Origin: Bacillota bacterium
GTDB lineage: Bacteria > Bacillota > Negativicutes > Sporomusales > Sporomusaceae
DNA: 36,707 nucleotides
Direction of reading: 5' to 3'
NCBI GenBank assembly: GCA_023388195.1
Contig: JAEWGR010000060.1
Span: 1-36,707 of the forward strand
Position numbers and translations under genes: made by a program. Positions 15,394 through 22,376 of the stretch are shown in pieces. How positions within the stretch are numbered: position 1 is the first letter of the stretch; each line of letters begins with the position of its first letter. The notes beneath the pieces are model-generated. The model saw only the letters and a program-made list of their open reading frames with translations. It was not told where the DNA came from and did no database searches.

Positions 15394-15810
15394 ATGACAA
15401 GTGTTGATGTTGGCAGAGCGGCACTGGCTATGGCTATAAGTGAAGACCGCCAGGAAGAGCAGAGCCTGAAGCAGCGGTTAAGCAGCCGGGGCATCACGGT
15501 AACGGCAGTCGATTTTGGCGGTGAGTATCTGGTATCGGTTAAAAAAATTATTGAGCGGGCTATTGTTGCCGCCCAGCGGCAGGGGCTGGTCAGTGCTAAT
15601 CATGTGGGCGAAGGTGCTGTGGCCGGTGCGGCTCATGATGCCTTAGTACAGATTACACCCAAAGCATCAGGCCTTAATGTCGGTGGCAAGATTGGTATTG
15701 CCCGCTGCGGCGAGCATCTCTGTGTAGCCGTATATTTTGGAGTTGGTGTTCTTCATCTTAATGAAGTGGCTGTTGGCATGGCTCATCGTTCATTACCTGA
15801 TCTCCACTAG
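15394..15810 (+). CDS. HutP-family RNA-binding regulatory protein
   Basis: A 138-residue protein of the HutP family. Bacillus HutP is a hexameric RNA-binding antiterminator that, with L-histidine and Mg2+, binds UAG-triplet clusters in hut mRNA. The sequence here is of the clostridial type: VGRAALAMAISEDRQEEQ, GITVTAVDFGGEYLVSVKKI, GLNVGGKIGIARCGEHLCVA and FGVGVLHLNEVAVGMAHRSL. In my alignment from memory the metal-binding histidines of Bacillus HutP are not all retained, so the ligand may differ. ATG 15394 is chosen, with AGGGCGG ahead; the open frame extends back to 15319 through a hydrophobic stretch with no binding site. It lies 90 nt behind the symporter gene and ends at a strong terminator. 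No hut catabolic genes are nearby. Confidence 0.8.
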   Translation: MTSVDVGRAALAMAISEDRQEEQSLKQRLSSRGITVTAVDFGGEYLVSVKKIIERAIVAAQRQGLVSANHVGEGAVAGAAHDALVQITPKASGLNVGGKIGIARCGEHLCVAVYFGVGVLHLNEVAVGMAHRSLPDLH

Positions 15811-15817
15811 CTTTTTC

Positions 15818-15860
15818 AAAAATAACTCGCATGTAATAATTACATGCGAGTTATTTTTTT
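15818..15860 (+). terminator. terminator of the symporter-hutP operon
   Basis: A long perfect stem, AAATAACTCGCATGTAA / TTACATGCGAGTTATTT, with a small loop and a T run ending at 15860. Confidence 0.95.
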
Positions 15861-15878
15861 ACAGACGGCAAACTCAGC

Positions 15879-15908
15879 TTGTATGAAATAAAAATCATGT
15901 TATATAAT
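15879..15908 (+). promoter_or_regulatory. disA promoter
   Basis: TTGTAT (15879-15884), 18 nt, TATAAT (15903-15908). The predicted leader to the disA start is about 145 nt. Confidence 0.65.
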
Positions 15909-15995
15909 GGTAACTGTAAAAAGATTGTTAATGGGTATGATATAAGCCCTGAACGACTGGGAATAATAAGCAATAATTAATATTTTTTTACTGAA

Positions 15996-16049
15996 TTGCG
16001 GCTTGGCCGCAAAATGTAATGGCCGCATTAATGTCAGCGGCCATGGAGG
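15996..16049 (+). promoter_or_regulatory. paired GC-rich hairpins next to the disA ribosome binding site
   Basis: Hairpin 1 is TTGCGGC (15996-16002) / GCCGCAA (16006-16012). Hairpin 2 is ATGGCCGC (16019-16026) / GCGGCCAT (16037-16044), whose 3' arm abuts the GGAGG (16045-16049) of disA. The GGCCGC-type arms can also pair in the crosswise combination, so two mutually exclusive folds are possible. The function is unknown. Confidence 0.4.
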
Positions 16050-16058
16050 CGGTATTTT

Positions 16059-17150
16059 ATGATTAAATTGCGTGAAGAGCGTTCTGACCGGCTATGGGAT
16101 GCCCGTTTTATTAAGACGATAAAAACGCTTGCGCCCGGTACAACGCTTAGAGACGGACTGGAAAATGTTCTCAGGGCTAAAATGGGAGCGCTGGTGTTAG
16201 TAAGCGACAGTCCGGCTTCACTGGACATTGTGGATGGCGGTTTTGAACTCAATTCCGAGTTTACTCCGGCTGGTTTCTATGAGTTGGCTAAAATGGATGG
16301 GGCTATCGTTTTGTCGAATGATGGTAAACGGATTATGTTTGCCAATGCCCAGCTGACACCAGATCCGGGAATTCTTACTTCTGAAACCGGGACGCGGCAC
16401 CGGACGGCTGAACGGGCGGCTAAGCAGACAGGTGCTTTAGTTGTGGCCATTTCCCAGCGGCGTAATATTATTACCGTATATCTGGGGTGTCTCAGATATA
16501 CATTAAAGGACATCCCGGTGATATTGAACCGGGCTAATCAAGCCCTTCAGACCCTGGAAAAATATAAAAAGGTGCTTGATAAGGGGTTAACCAATCTAAG
16601 TGCGTTGGAATTCGAAGATTTGGTCACCTTATACGATGTCGCCCTGGTACTTATCCGGGCCGAGCAGGCTAACCGCATTGCCAGAGAAATTGAACGCAAT
16701 GTAATTGAGCTGGGAATAGAGGGCCGGCTTGTCAGTATGCAAATGGAAGAACTTGTTTCCGATATTGATGCTGCTGCCCTCCTCATTAAGGATTATTGCA
16801 ATACCGGCGATCTAAAAGGATATGAGTCCATTCGGGAGCAGATTGCGATATTGCCTGAAGATAATCTTGATCCATTTACTATCTGCCGGATTTTAGGTTA
16901 TGGTGTCAGTGCCAACGCTATGGATATCCCGGTTGTGCCCAGAGGCTACCGGGTGCTCAGGCAAATATCCCGCCTCCCTTTAATTGTGGGGGAAAAGCTG
17001 GTAGCCCATTTCAAAACCCTCCATCATATTTATAATGCCAGTATAGCCGAACTGGACGAAGTAGAGGGCATTGGCGAGGTACGGGCCAAAGCAATAAAAG
17101 ACGGACTAAAGAGAGTGCGCGAGCAGGCTTTCCTTGACCGTCATGTGTAG
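16059..17150 (+). CDS. disA: DisA, diadenylate cyclase / DNA integrity scanning protein
   Basis: A 363-residue octameric enzyme that makes c-di-AMP from two ATP and scans DNA for branched lesions, delaying sporulation in Bacillus. The N-terminal DAC domain carries the catalytic DGA at 80-82 and the ATP-binding RHRTAER at 113-119, followed by GALVVAISQRRNIITVYLG. The helical spine (about 145-290) leads to a C-terminal helix-hairpin-helix domain with ELDEVEGIGEVRAKAIKDGL. The length is standard. The start is ATG with GGAGG 9 nt upstream, directly behind a hairpin. It has its own promoter and is separated from radA by the two transporter units, unlike the Bacillus operon. Confidence 0.97.
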   Translation: MIKLREERSDRLWDARFIKTIKTLAPGTTLRDGLENVLRAKMGALVLVSDSPASLDIVDGGFELNSEFTPAGFYELAKMDGAIVLSNDGKRIMFANAQLTPDPGILTSETGTRHRTAERAAKQTGALVVAISQRRNIITVYLGCLRYTLKDIPVILNRANQALQTLEKYKKVLDKGLTNLSALEFEDLVTLYDVALVLIRAEQANRIAREIERNVIELGIEGRLVSMQMEELVSDIDAAALLIKDYCNTGDLKGYESIREQIAILPEDNLDPFTICRILGYGVSANAMDIPVVPRGYRVLRQISRLPLIVGEKLVAHFKTLHHIYNASIAELDEVEGIGEVRAKAIKDGLKRVREQAFLDRHV

Positions 17151-17160
17151 TACCATATGT

Positions 17161-17180
17161 TAGCCGGAGTTGGCTATTTT
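17161..17180 (+). terminator. short terminator after disA
   Basis: TAGCC / GGCTA with a 6-nt loop, followed by TTTT. It overlaps the stop codon of the convergent minus-strand gene. Confidence 0.45.
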
Positions 17181-17506
17181 CGACCATTATCTTTGTAAAG
17201 CTCGAGGTTCAGATTTTCGACAAACCGGGCATAGGCCTGGTTTTCTTTTACTTTGATAATTTTGTAGCGCTTGTTATCCTCGCTGATTAGCTCATCACCG
17301 GGGCTGACTACCAGTGGGACATACATGAGGACTTCCCCGGTATTTTCTTCGATAATGGTATAGTAATCATATATTTTCTGGGGAGTCTGCTCAGGTTTTT
17401 GTTGAACAGAAAAGAGCGTGAGGGGAACATAGTGGAGTACCCCAATTGTTACAAGCGCGACTAGTGTCAGGATGCCCGCTACTTTGCCTGTGCGGCTTAG
17501 TTTCAA
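17174..17506 (-). CDS. membrane-anchored small protein sharing a domain with the neighbouring SpoIIP
   Basis: A 110-residue protein with one N-terminal transmembrane segment or uncleaved signal (about residues 8-27) and an extracytoplasmic remainder. Residues 47-100 (YYTIIEENTGEVL, then SPGDELISEDNKRY, then AYARF) match, residue for residue in spacing, the N-terminal region of the SpoIIP protein encoded just upstream (YYTVIDDKGVVVL, LGDEYIGEDDILY, AHCRA). I know of no name for this domain. The start is TTG with GGGGGC upstream. The gap to the spoIIP stop is 12 nt, so the two form one operon, and the product probably works beside SpoIIP at the forespore or septal membrane; that role is inference. 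Confidence 0.65.
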   Translation of the reverse strand: MKLSRTGKVAGILTLVALVTIGVLHYVPLTLFSVQQKPEQTPQKIYDYYTIIEENTGEVLMYVPLVVSPGDELISEDNKRYKIIKVKENQAYARFVENLNLELYKDNGRK

Positions 17507-17518
17507 GATGGCAGCCCC

Positions 17519-18685
17519 CTATTCTTTGCGCTTTTTACGTGGACTCAGAAAATTTACGAATTCATATTTAACAAAGTTTTTGAGTTTTCTCCTTGCCTCC
17601 TGCCAACTGCCTGTGCTAAGGAACAGAAAGGCGATAGCCCCGGCAGCAACAGCAAGCACCAAACCTAACATATCATAGCCGGGAGCCGTGTCGACGGGGA
17701 CATAGGAGCCGCCGCCGGTGTTATCGCCGCCGGTATCGGTATAAGTACCGGCAGGACTGGCCTGCGCAACGCCGCCGCCGTTATTGCCCGTACCCAGGAA
17801 AGAGGGAACGACATCAGCAAATAGGGCTATGCTGCGTTCGGCAGCTTCGCGGCTGTTATACTGAGTACCAACCTCTACTAATAAAGCCCGGGGGCTTAAA
17901 TCCTGGTTGTAGTTGCCGTGGGCAATGAAAATCCCACGAATAAGCCCGCGATACTTAGCGTCGGTCGCACTTTTAATGCTGCGGGCATAATCCAGGGTTG
18001 TTTTACGATTCTGATTTTGTCGGCCTACCACTAATAGCAGCTTAGCCGCTGGTTTGCCATCAATGGTAGTGCTGTAGGCTTTAAGCGGGGCACTGTCACG
18101 GTGAATATCAAAAATTGCGACAGGCTGTGCCTGGAGCAGCTTCATCGCGGTGCGGCGGGAGCGATGGTAGGCATTGGCATCATGAGGATCATGCAGTGTC
18201 TTGGAATGCTCGACCTGATAACCCAGCTCGGTCAATCTTTTGGCAAAAGCATCGCCGACCAGCATGATAGAGCCTTTGCCCTTCTCAGTTGGTGTACCGT
18301 CGTTGGGGATATAGGATTCGTCAGTATGGGAATGGTAAATGGCAATTTTGGGTTTGGGTGCATCCGGCGCCGGGGCCTGAACAAAAATAGCATCATCCGG
18401 GATCTGCGTTGAGAGTTTCTCCATCGCCCGGCAGTGTGCCAGCGTGCCTTCGACTGCAGTAACCTCATATAATATATCGTCTTCGCCGATATATTCATCA
18501 CCCAGATGGACTTCGTGGCCTGTTTGCAGAACGACAACGCCCTTATCATCAATCACTGTATAATAGCCGGAGAGCAATTCACCGCCATCTGCTGACTCGG
18601 TCAATTCGGCCGGCGCTGCCAGCGTTGCTGGAGTACTAAGGCTTAATGCCAGTATCATCAAAGTGATTTTTAATAAATAACACAT
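17519..18685 (-). CDS. spoIIP: stage II sporulation protein P (SpoIIP), peptidoglycan amidase/endopeptidase
   Basis: A 388-residue exported protein of the SpoIIP family. In Bacillus SpoIIP, with SpoIID and SpoIIM, cuts stem peptides and cross-links of septal peptidoglycan so that engulfment can proceed. A signal or anchor lies at residues 1-24 (MCYLLKITLMILALSLS). Then comes the small domain shared with the downstream gene (about 40-95). The catalytic domain starts at IAIYHSHTDESYIPNDG, with KTLHDPHDANAYHRSRRTA, the metal-site DIHRDS and EVGTQYNSREAAERSIALF. A glycine-rich linker and a second hydrophobic helix with a basic tail (about 340-388) end the protein, so it may be anchored at both ends, unlike the single N-terminal anchor of Bacillus SpoIIP. 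GGGGGG lies upstream of the ATG. Confidence 0.88.
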   Translation of the reverse strand: MCYLLKITLMILALSLSTPATLAAPAELTESADGGELLSGYYTVIDDKGVVVLQTGHEVHLGDEYIGEDDILYEVTAVEGTLAHCRAMEKLSTQIPDDAIFVQAPAPDAPKPKIAIYHSHTDESYIPNDGTPTEKGKGSIMLVGDAFAKRLTELGYQVEHSKTLHDPHDANAYHRSRRTAMKLLQAQPVAIFDIHRDSAPLKAYSTTIDGKPAAKLLLVVGRQNQNRKTTLDYARSIKSATDAKYRGLIRGIFIAHGNYNQDLSPRALLVEVGTQYNSREAAERSIALFADVVPSFLGTGNNGGGVAQASPAGTYTDTGGDNTGGGSYVPVDTAPGYDMLGLVLAVAAGAIAFLFLSTGSWQEARRKLKNFVKYEFVNFLSPRKKRKE

Positions 18686-18749
18686 AGTTACCCCCCTTTT
18701 TCGGTATTATTCCCCTTGGCAAAATGTTTATGTAATACGATAAAAGGGC

Positions 18750-18778
18750 AAAAAAAACACAGCCTGGAGAGGCTGCGC
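18750..18778 (-). terminator. terminator of the MazG-like gene
   Basis: Read on the minus strand, CGCAGCCT / AGGCTGTG with a 4-nt loop is followed by eight T's (18750-18757 as A's on plus). It separates the MazG-like gene from spoIIP, which therefore needs its own promoter. Confidence 0.85.
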
Positions 18779-18791
18779 AATTATGTAAGAA

Positions 18792-19190
18792 TTAAGTAAG
18801 GTGAAAAACGCCTAAGGTTTTAACGTTTTTGTATTCCTGGAGCATAACTTCATGCAGAGACAGGCCTGTGAGATTGCACAAAGCAGCCAGATAGAACAGG
18901 CTGTGGCCGAGTTCATTGGCGATTACTTCCCGGCATTGCGGACATGTTTCACCAACCAGGTGTGAAGACATGTGATCCTTGAGTTCACTATAAGCAGCGT
19001 CGGCAGGAGCCGACTGACGGACAGCCGAGACCTGGATGCAGCCGCAACCCGTAACTGCTTTGGCCACAGCCCTGTTTACCCTGGCGGAGGTTTCCTGGTA
19101 CTTGGTTAATACATCCAATATGCTGCGGTGGCGGATTAAGTAATCATCTGCAATAGACTGAAAGTCTAGACAACATTTATTATCATGCAC
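18792..19190 (-). CDS. MazG-like helical protein with two cysteine pairs
   Basis: A 132-residue cytoplasmic protein. The C-terminal half (CREVIANELGHSLFYLAAL, then LTGLSLHEVMLQEYKNV) resembles the second metal-binding helix of MazG-type nucleotide pyrophosphohydrolases, where ELGDxLFYL is usual. Here the aspartate is histidine, so catalysis is doubtful. GCGC near residue 48 and CPQC near residue 83 may bind zinc, and CC near the N-terminus adds further cysteines. I recognise it as a conserved Firmicutes family often annotated as hypothetical, without a tested function. The start is GTG with GAGGTG upstream, served by a strong divergent promoter and its own terminator. Confidence 0.6.
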   Translation of the reverse strand: MHDNKCCLDFQSIADDYLIRHRSILDVLTKYQETSARVNRAVAKAVTGCGCIQVSAVRQSAPADAAYSELKDHMSSHLVGETCPQCREVIANELGHSLFYLAALCNLTGLSLHEVMLQEYKNVKTLGVFHLT

Positions 19191-19216
19191 GTTAGTTACA
19201 CCTCGCTTTGCCTTTT

Positions 19217-19246
19217 ATTATATAAACTGCTCTCTGTAGTTGTCAA
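19217..19246 (-). promoter_or_regulatory. promoter of the MazG-like gene
   Basis: On the minus strand TTGACA (19241-19246) is followed after 18 nt by TATAAT (19217-19222). Confidence 0.75.
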
Positions 19247-19289
19247 TGTATAGGGAAGAAACCGTCTAAGAATAATTAAGGCAGGCTTA

Positions 19290-19356
19290 TTGACAGGATT
19301 CTGTATACATGCTAAAATATAAAATTTTGACAAAAGCGGAATCTTTATGCTATACT
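19290..19356 (+). promoter_or_regulatory. two tandem promoters of yacL
   Basis: P1: TTGACA (19290-19295), 17 nt, TAAAAT (19313-19318). P2: TTGACA (19327-19332), 18 nt, TATACT (19351-19356). Together with the minus-strand promoter they make the 285-nt region 19191-19475 a divergent control region. Confidence 0.75.
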
Positions 19357-19475
19357 ATAACCTACAGCCAAGATCTTTTTAAGACTTGACGTATTTTTTT
19401 ATTCAAACGTGGGTATAATTAAATTGTATTTCCACTTTTTGGATTAAAATTAAGGATAGAAAGGAGGTAGAAGCC

Positions 19476-20603
19476 GTGATTGACAAAACACTTAGAATCC
19501 TTATTACCGTATTGGCGGCTGTTGGTGGCCTGATGATAACTGACAGGATTATTCCTCTCCTGGCGGTTGTAGTTAGTGAAGAATTTCTGAACATCGGCGT
19601 GTTTGGCGTTACCATGACTACTATTCTCTCATTTGTTTTTGGGGGAATTGCCGGCGGTGTGATTGGCTTCCTGGTGGCACCATTTTTTGTTAAGCAAATT
19701 TGGAGCTTTACTTACTGGGTTGAATTACGCTTAAACAAAATGCCGGGCTACGATGTGTTGGCAGGTGTGTTGGGTTTAGCAATTGGACTAATAATTTCTA
19801 ATTTGCTGGGATCGGCTTTTTTACCTATCCCGATTGTCGGGAAGTATGTCCCCCTGCTGTTGAGTATCATCCTCGGGTATTTAGGTATTAATGTTGCAAT
19901 TAAGAAACGGGAAGAACTGTTCAGCATGTTTTCAGCGTTGCCGGCATTGCCATGGCTTAACCGGGATGGTAAAGAGCGTACCAAAGAAAAAAATGTCAAT
20001 GTATGCCCTGCCAAAATACTTGATACCAGCGTAATTATTGATGGTCGTATTGCTGATATTTGTAAAAGCGGTTTTATTGAAGGGCTGCTTATTATCCCTG
20101 TGTTTGTACTGGAAGAACTCCAGCATATTGCTGATTCGTCTGATCTTCTGAAGCGCAACCGCGGCAGGCGCGGTTTAGATATTTTAAACCGCATGCAGAA
20201 AGAACTGGAACTAAATGTTCACATTGATAATCGTGACTTTGATGATATCGCCGAGGTTGATTCAAAGCTGATCAAACTGGGACAACTGCTCAAAGCCAAG
20301 ATCATCACTAATGATTATAATCTTAACAAGGTAGCCGAATTACAAGGTGTTTCGGTTCTCAATATTAATGAGCTGTCTAATGCTGTTAAACCGGTAGTTC
20401 TGCCGGGCGAAGAAATGGTTGTACATGTTGTTAAAGACGGAAAAGAGTTTGGTCAAGGTGTAGCCTACCTTGACGATGGCACCATGATCGTGGTGGATGG
20501 CGGTAAAAAACATATTGGTGAGACCGTAGGTGTCTTAGTTACCTCGGTATTGCAAACTGCTGCCGGCCGGATGATTTTTGCCAAACCCAAAGTAGCGATG
20601 TAA
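19476..20603 (+). CDS. yacL: YacL-type membrane PIN/TRAM-domain protein
   Basis: A 375-residue protein with four N-terminal transmembrane helices (about residues 5-140), a PIN nuclease-like domain (about 175-300) and a C-terminal TRAM domain (about 305-370). The PIN acids are visible in LDTSVIIDGRIAD, FVLEELQHIAD, AEVDSKL and TNDYNLN, so nuclease activity is possible. The TRAM part shows VHVVKDGKEFGQGVAYLDDG and is predicted to bind RNA. The family is conserved next to disA and ispD in Firmicutes; its true role is not established. The start is GTG with AAGGAGGT upstream. Confidence 0.92.
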   Translation: MIDKTLRILITVLAAVGGLMITDRIIPLLAVVVSEEFLNIGVFGVTMTTILSFVFGGIAGGVIGFLVAPFFVKQIWSFTYWVELRLNKMPGYDVLAGVLGLAIGLIISNLLGSAFLPIPIVGKYVPLLLSIILGYLGINVAIKKREELFSMFSALPALPWLNRDGKERTKEKNVNVCPAKILDTSVIIDGRIADICKSGFIEGLLIIPVFVLEELQHIADSSDLLKRNRGRRGLDILNRMQKELELNVHIDNRDFDDIAEVDSKLIKLGQLLKAKIITNDYNLNKVAELQGVSVLNINELSNAVKPVVLPGEEMVVHVVKDGKEFGQGVAYLDDGTMIVVDGGKKHIGETVGVLVTSVLQTAAGRMIFAKPKVAM

Positions 20604-20640
20604 AAAAAGCCTTCAAGCCTTTCGGCTTGAAGGCTTTTTG
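20602..20640 (+). terminator. terminator of yacL
   Basis: AAAAAGCCTTCAAGCC (20604-20619) / GGCTTGAAGGCTTTTT (20624-20639), a perfect stem with a 4-nt TTTC loop. Confidence 0.95.
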
Positions 20641-20714
20641 TCGTTGATAAATTATAGAACACCGGCTTTTTTGATTGTCCGGATGATTTGGTTTTTCTAA
20701 GGAGGAGGGAATGT

Positions 20715-21890
20715 ATGGTTTGTGTTATCATTGCGGCTGCCGGGCAGGGTAAAAGAATGAGAAGCGGGAAAAATAAGGTATTATTGCCGCTTGCAGATAA
20801 AGCCGTATTATTGCATACCGTACTGGCAGCTATGGCTGTTGCGGATGTAAGTTATGTGGTGGTAACTGCCGCCAGTGAAGAAATTGAGGCGATGCATACT
20901 TTGCTGACTGCGTATGGCCTGCCTGTGCCTTGGCAGATTGTCGCTGGCGGAACTGAGCGGCAGCATTCCATTGCCAATGCTCTGGCGTTTGTTCCGGATT
21001 CTGTTGATATCGTGGTCGTCCATGACGGAGCCCGCCCGCTGGCTGGAACGCATTTATTTGCGCAGGTTATTGCCGCTGCCCGGCAGAACAACGCAGCTAT
21101 AGCCGCCGTTCCGGTCAAGGATACCATTAAGTCGGCCGATAGTGATGGCTGGGTTGCAAGCACCCCTGACCGGAGTAAACTGTGGTCTGTTCAGACTCCT
21201 CAGGCTTTTGACGCCGCTTTGCTGAAAAAGGCTTACGCCCAGGCAGCAGAGGACGCCTATATCGGCACAGATGACGCAAGCCTTGTTGAACGTCTGGGTG
21301 TTCGTGTACAAATTGTACAAGGTGATTATCAGAATATAAAGATCACAACCCCTGATGATATTATGTTTGCCGAAACCATACTGGCAAAACGACAGGAGGC
21401 CGTAAAGATGATTCGTGCAGGTATCGGTTATGATGTTCACCGCCTGGTTCCGGGACGTAAACTGATTCTCGGCGGTATGGATATACCCTATGAGCTGGGG
21501 CTTGACGGCCACTCTGATGCCGATGTATTGTTACATGCCATTAAAGATGCTCTTCTGGGGGCCGCCGCATTAGGGGACATTGGCCGCCATTTCCCGGATA
21601 CAGATGGCCGTTACAAAGGTATATCAAGTATGGCTTTATTGGCTGAAGTACGCACAATCCTCGGCAGTCATGGGTATACTGTCAATAATATTGATGCTAC
21701 TATTGTGGCCCAAAGACCCAAATTAGCTCCGTATATTACGCAAATGAACGAGAATATTGCTAAAACCTTAGGCACTGACATCAACCGGGTTAACGTGAAA
21801 GCCACGACGACGGAGGGGTTAGGTTTTGCCGGCCAGGGGCAGGGAATTGCTGCCTATGCAGCAGTGACAATCATCAGCGCGCGGGTTTAA
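20715..21890 (+). CDS. ispDF: bifunctional IspD/IspF (MEP pathway of isoprenoid synthesis)
   Basis: A 391-residue fusion that carries out two non-consecutive MEP-pathway steps: IspD (2-C-methyl-D-erythritol 4-phosphate cytidylyltransferase, residues about 1-228) and IspF (2-C-methyl-D-erythritol 2,4-cyclodiphosphate synthase, from about 232). IspD shows IIAAAGQGKRM, VVVHDGARPL and PVKDTIK. IspF shows IGYDVHRLVPGRKLILGG with its Asp and His metal ligands, DGHSDADVLLHAIKDALLG, GDIGRHFPDTD and KATTTEGLGFAGQGQGIAA. ATG 20715 is preceded by AAGGAGGAGGG; a frame extension back to 20688 lacks a binding site. Uniquely, the junction DNA encodes a second binding site and ATG for IspF. Confidence 0.97.
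   Translation: MVCVIIAAAGQGKRMRSGKNKVLLPLADKAVLLHTVLAAMAVADVSYVVVTAASEEIEAMHTLLTAYGLPVPWQIVAGGTERQHSIANALAFVPDSVDIVVVHDGARPLAGTHLFAQVIAAARQNNAAIAAVPVKDTIKSADSDGWVASTPDRSKLWSVQTPQAFDAALLKKAYAQAAEDAYIGTDDASLVERLGVRVQIVQGDYQNIKITTPDDIMFAETILAKRQEAVKMIRAGIGYDVHRLVPGRKLILGGMDIPYELGLDGHSDADVLLHAIKDALLGAAALGDIGRHFPDTDGRYKGISSMALLAEVRTILGSHGYTVNNIDATIVAQRPKLAPYITQMNENIAKTLGTDINRVNVKATTTEGLGFAGQGQGIAAYAAVTIISARV
21394..21410 (+). promoter_or_regulatory. internal ribosome binding site and ATG for stand-alone IspF
   Basis: AGGAGG (21394-21399) is followed after 8 nt by an in-frame ATG (21408-21410) exactly where the IspF domain begins (MIRAGIGYDVHR). It could yield free IspF in addition to the fusion, or be a relic of separate genes. 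Confidence 0.55.
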
Positions 21891-21965
21891 CGGTCAATCT
21901 GCATAAAAGTCCAAAAAGTACACATATTATCACTAGCTGATATTGACATATTTGGAGGGCTGATT

Positions 21966-22247
21966 ATGCGGAAAACAAGTTGCAGGCTGTTAATTCTCCT
22001 GCTGCTGTCGATGAGCATTATCCTGTATCCCACCTCCGCGCTGGCAGCTGAGTTTAGTTTTAACATAAATATCCTGCGCCAGGACGGAGCCACTTGCGGC
22101 GAGTTATGGCTGAACGATAAACTGGTGTGGCGCCTGGCTTTGCTGGCTGATGGCGCTAAGCCGGTATCAGGCGGCTTTAATGGGGCAAATACGACACTGA
22201 TTATTCCGGACATTGTAAATGGTATGTTTGTCGTCAAAGTGGAGTAA
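21966..22247 (+). CDS. small exported protein of unknown function
   Basis: A 93-residue protein with a clear signal peptide (basic MRKTSCR, hydrophobic core LLILLLLSMSIIL, AxA-type site SALAAE). The mature part is about 66 residues, with ATCGELWLNDKLVWRLAL, PVSGGFNGANTTLIIPD and a C-terminal VKVE, predicted beta-rich and resembling a small SH3-like or copper-amine-oxidase-like fold only in outline. I do not recognise a family. GGAGGG lies ahead of the ATG. The gene stands between ispDF and gltX with a terminator behind it and is likely cotranscribed with ispDF, 75 nt upstream. Confidence 0.65.
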   Translation: MRKTSCRLLILLLLSMSIILYPTSALAAEFSFNINILRQDGATCGELWLNDKLVWRLALLADGAKPVSGGFNGANTTLIIPDIVNGMFVVKVE

Positions 22248-22250
22248 AGT

Positions 22251-22280
22251 GGAACTGTCTTATTAGGCAGTTCCTTTTTA
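22251..22280 (+). terminator. terminator after the small exported protein gene
   Basis: GGAACTG (22251-22257) / CAGTTCC (22268-22274) followed by TTTTTA. Confidence 0.85.
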
Positions 22281-22286
22281 TTTATT

Positions 22287-22315
22287 TTGCAAGCTGGCCT
22301 ACAATCTGCTAAAAT
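22287..22315 (+). promoter_or_regulatory. gltX promoter
   Basis: TTGCAA (22287-22292), 17 nt, TAAAAT (22310-22315). Confidence 0.7.
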
Positions 22316-22376
22316 ATACAATGATTGGCACTATGAATAGCTTTTTGTTACACATATATGGAAGGAGTAAATATAA

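Noticed and set aside
18686..18749. Sigma-F or sigma-E promoter for spoIIP
   Set aside because: Some resemblance (GTATTA, then GGGGAATAAT), but spacing does not fit the known consensus; not supported strongly enough.
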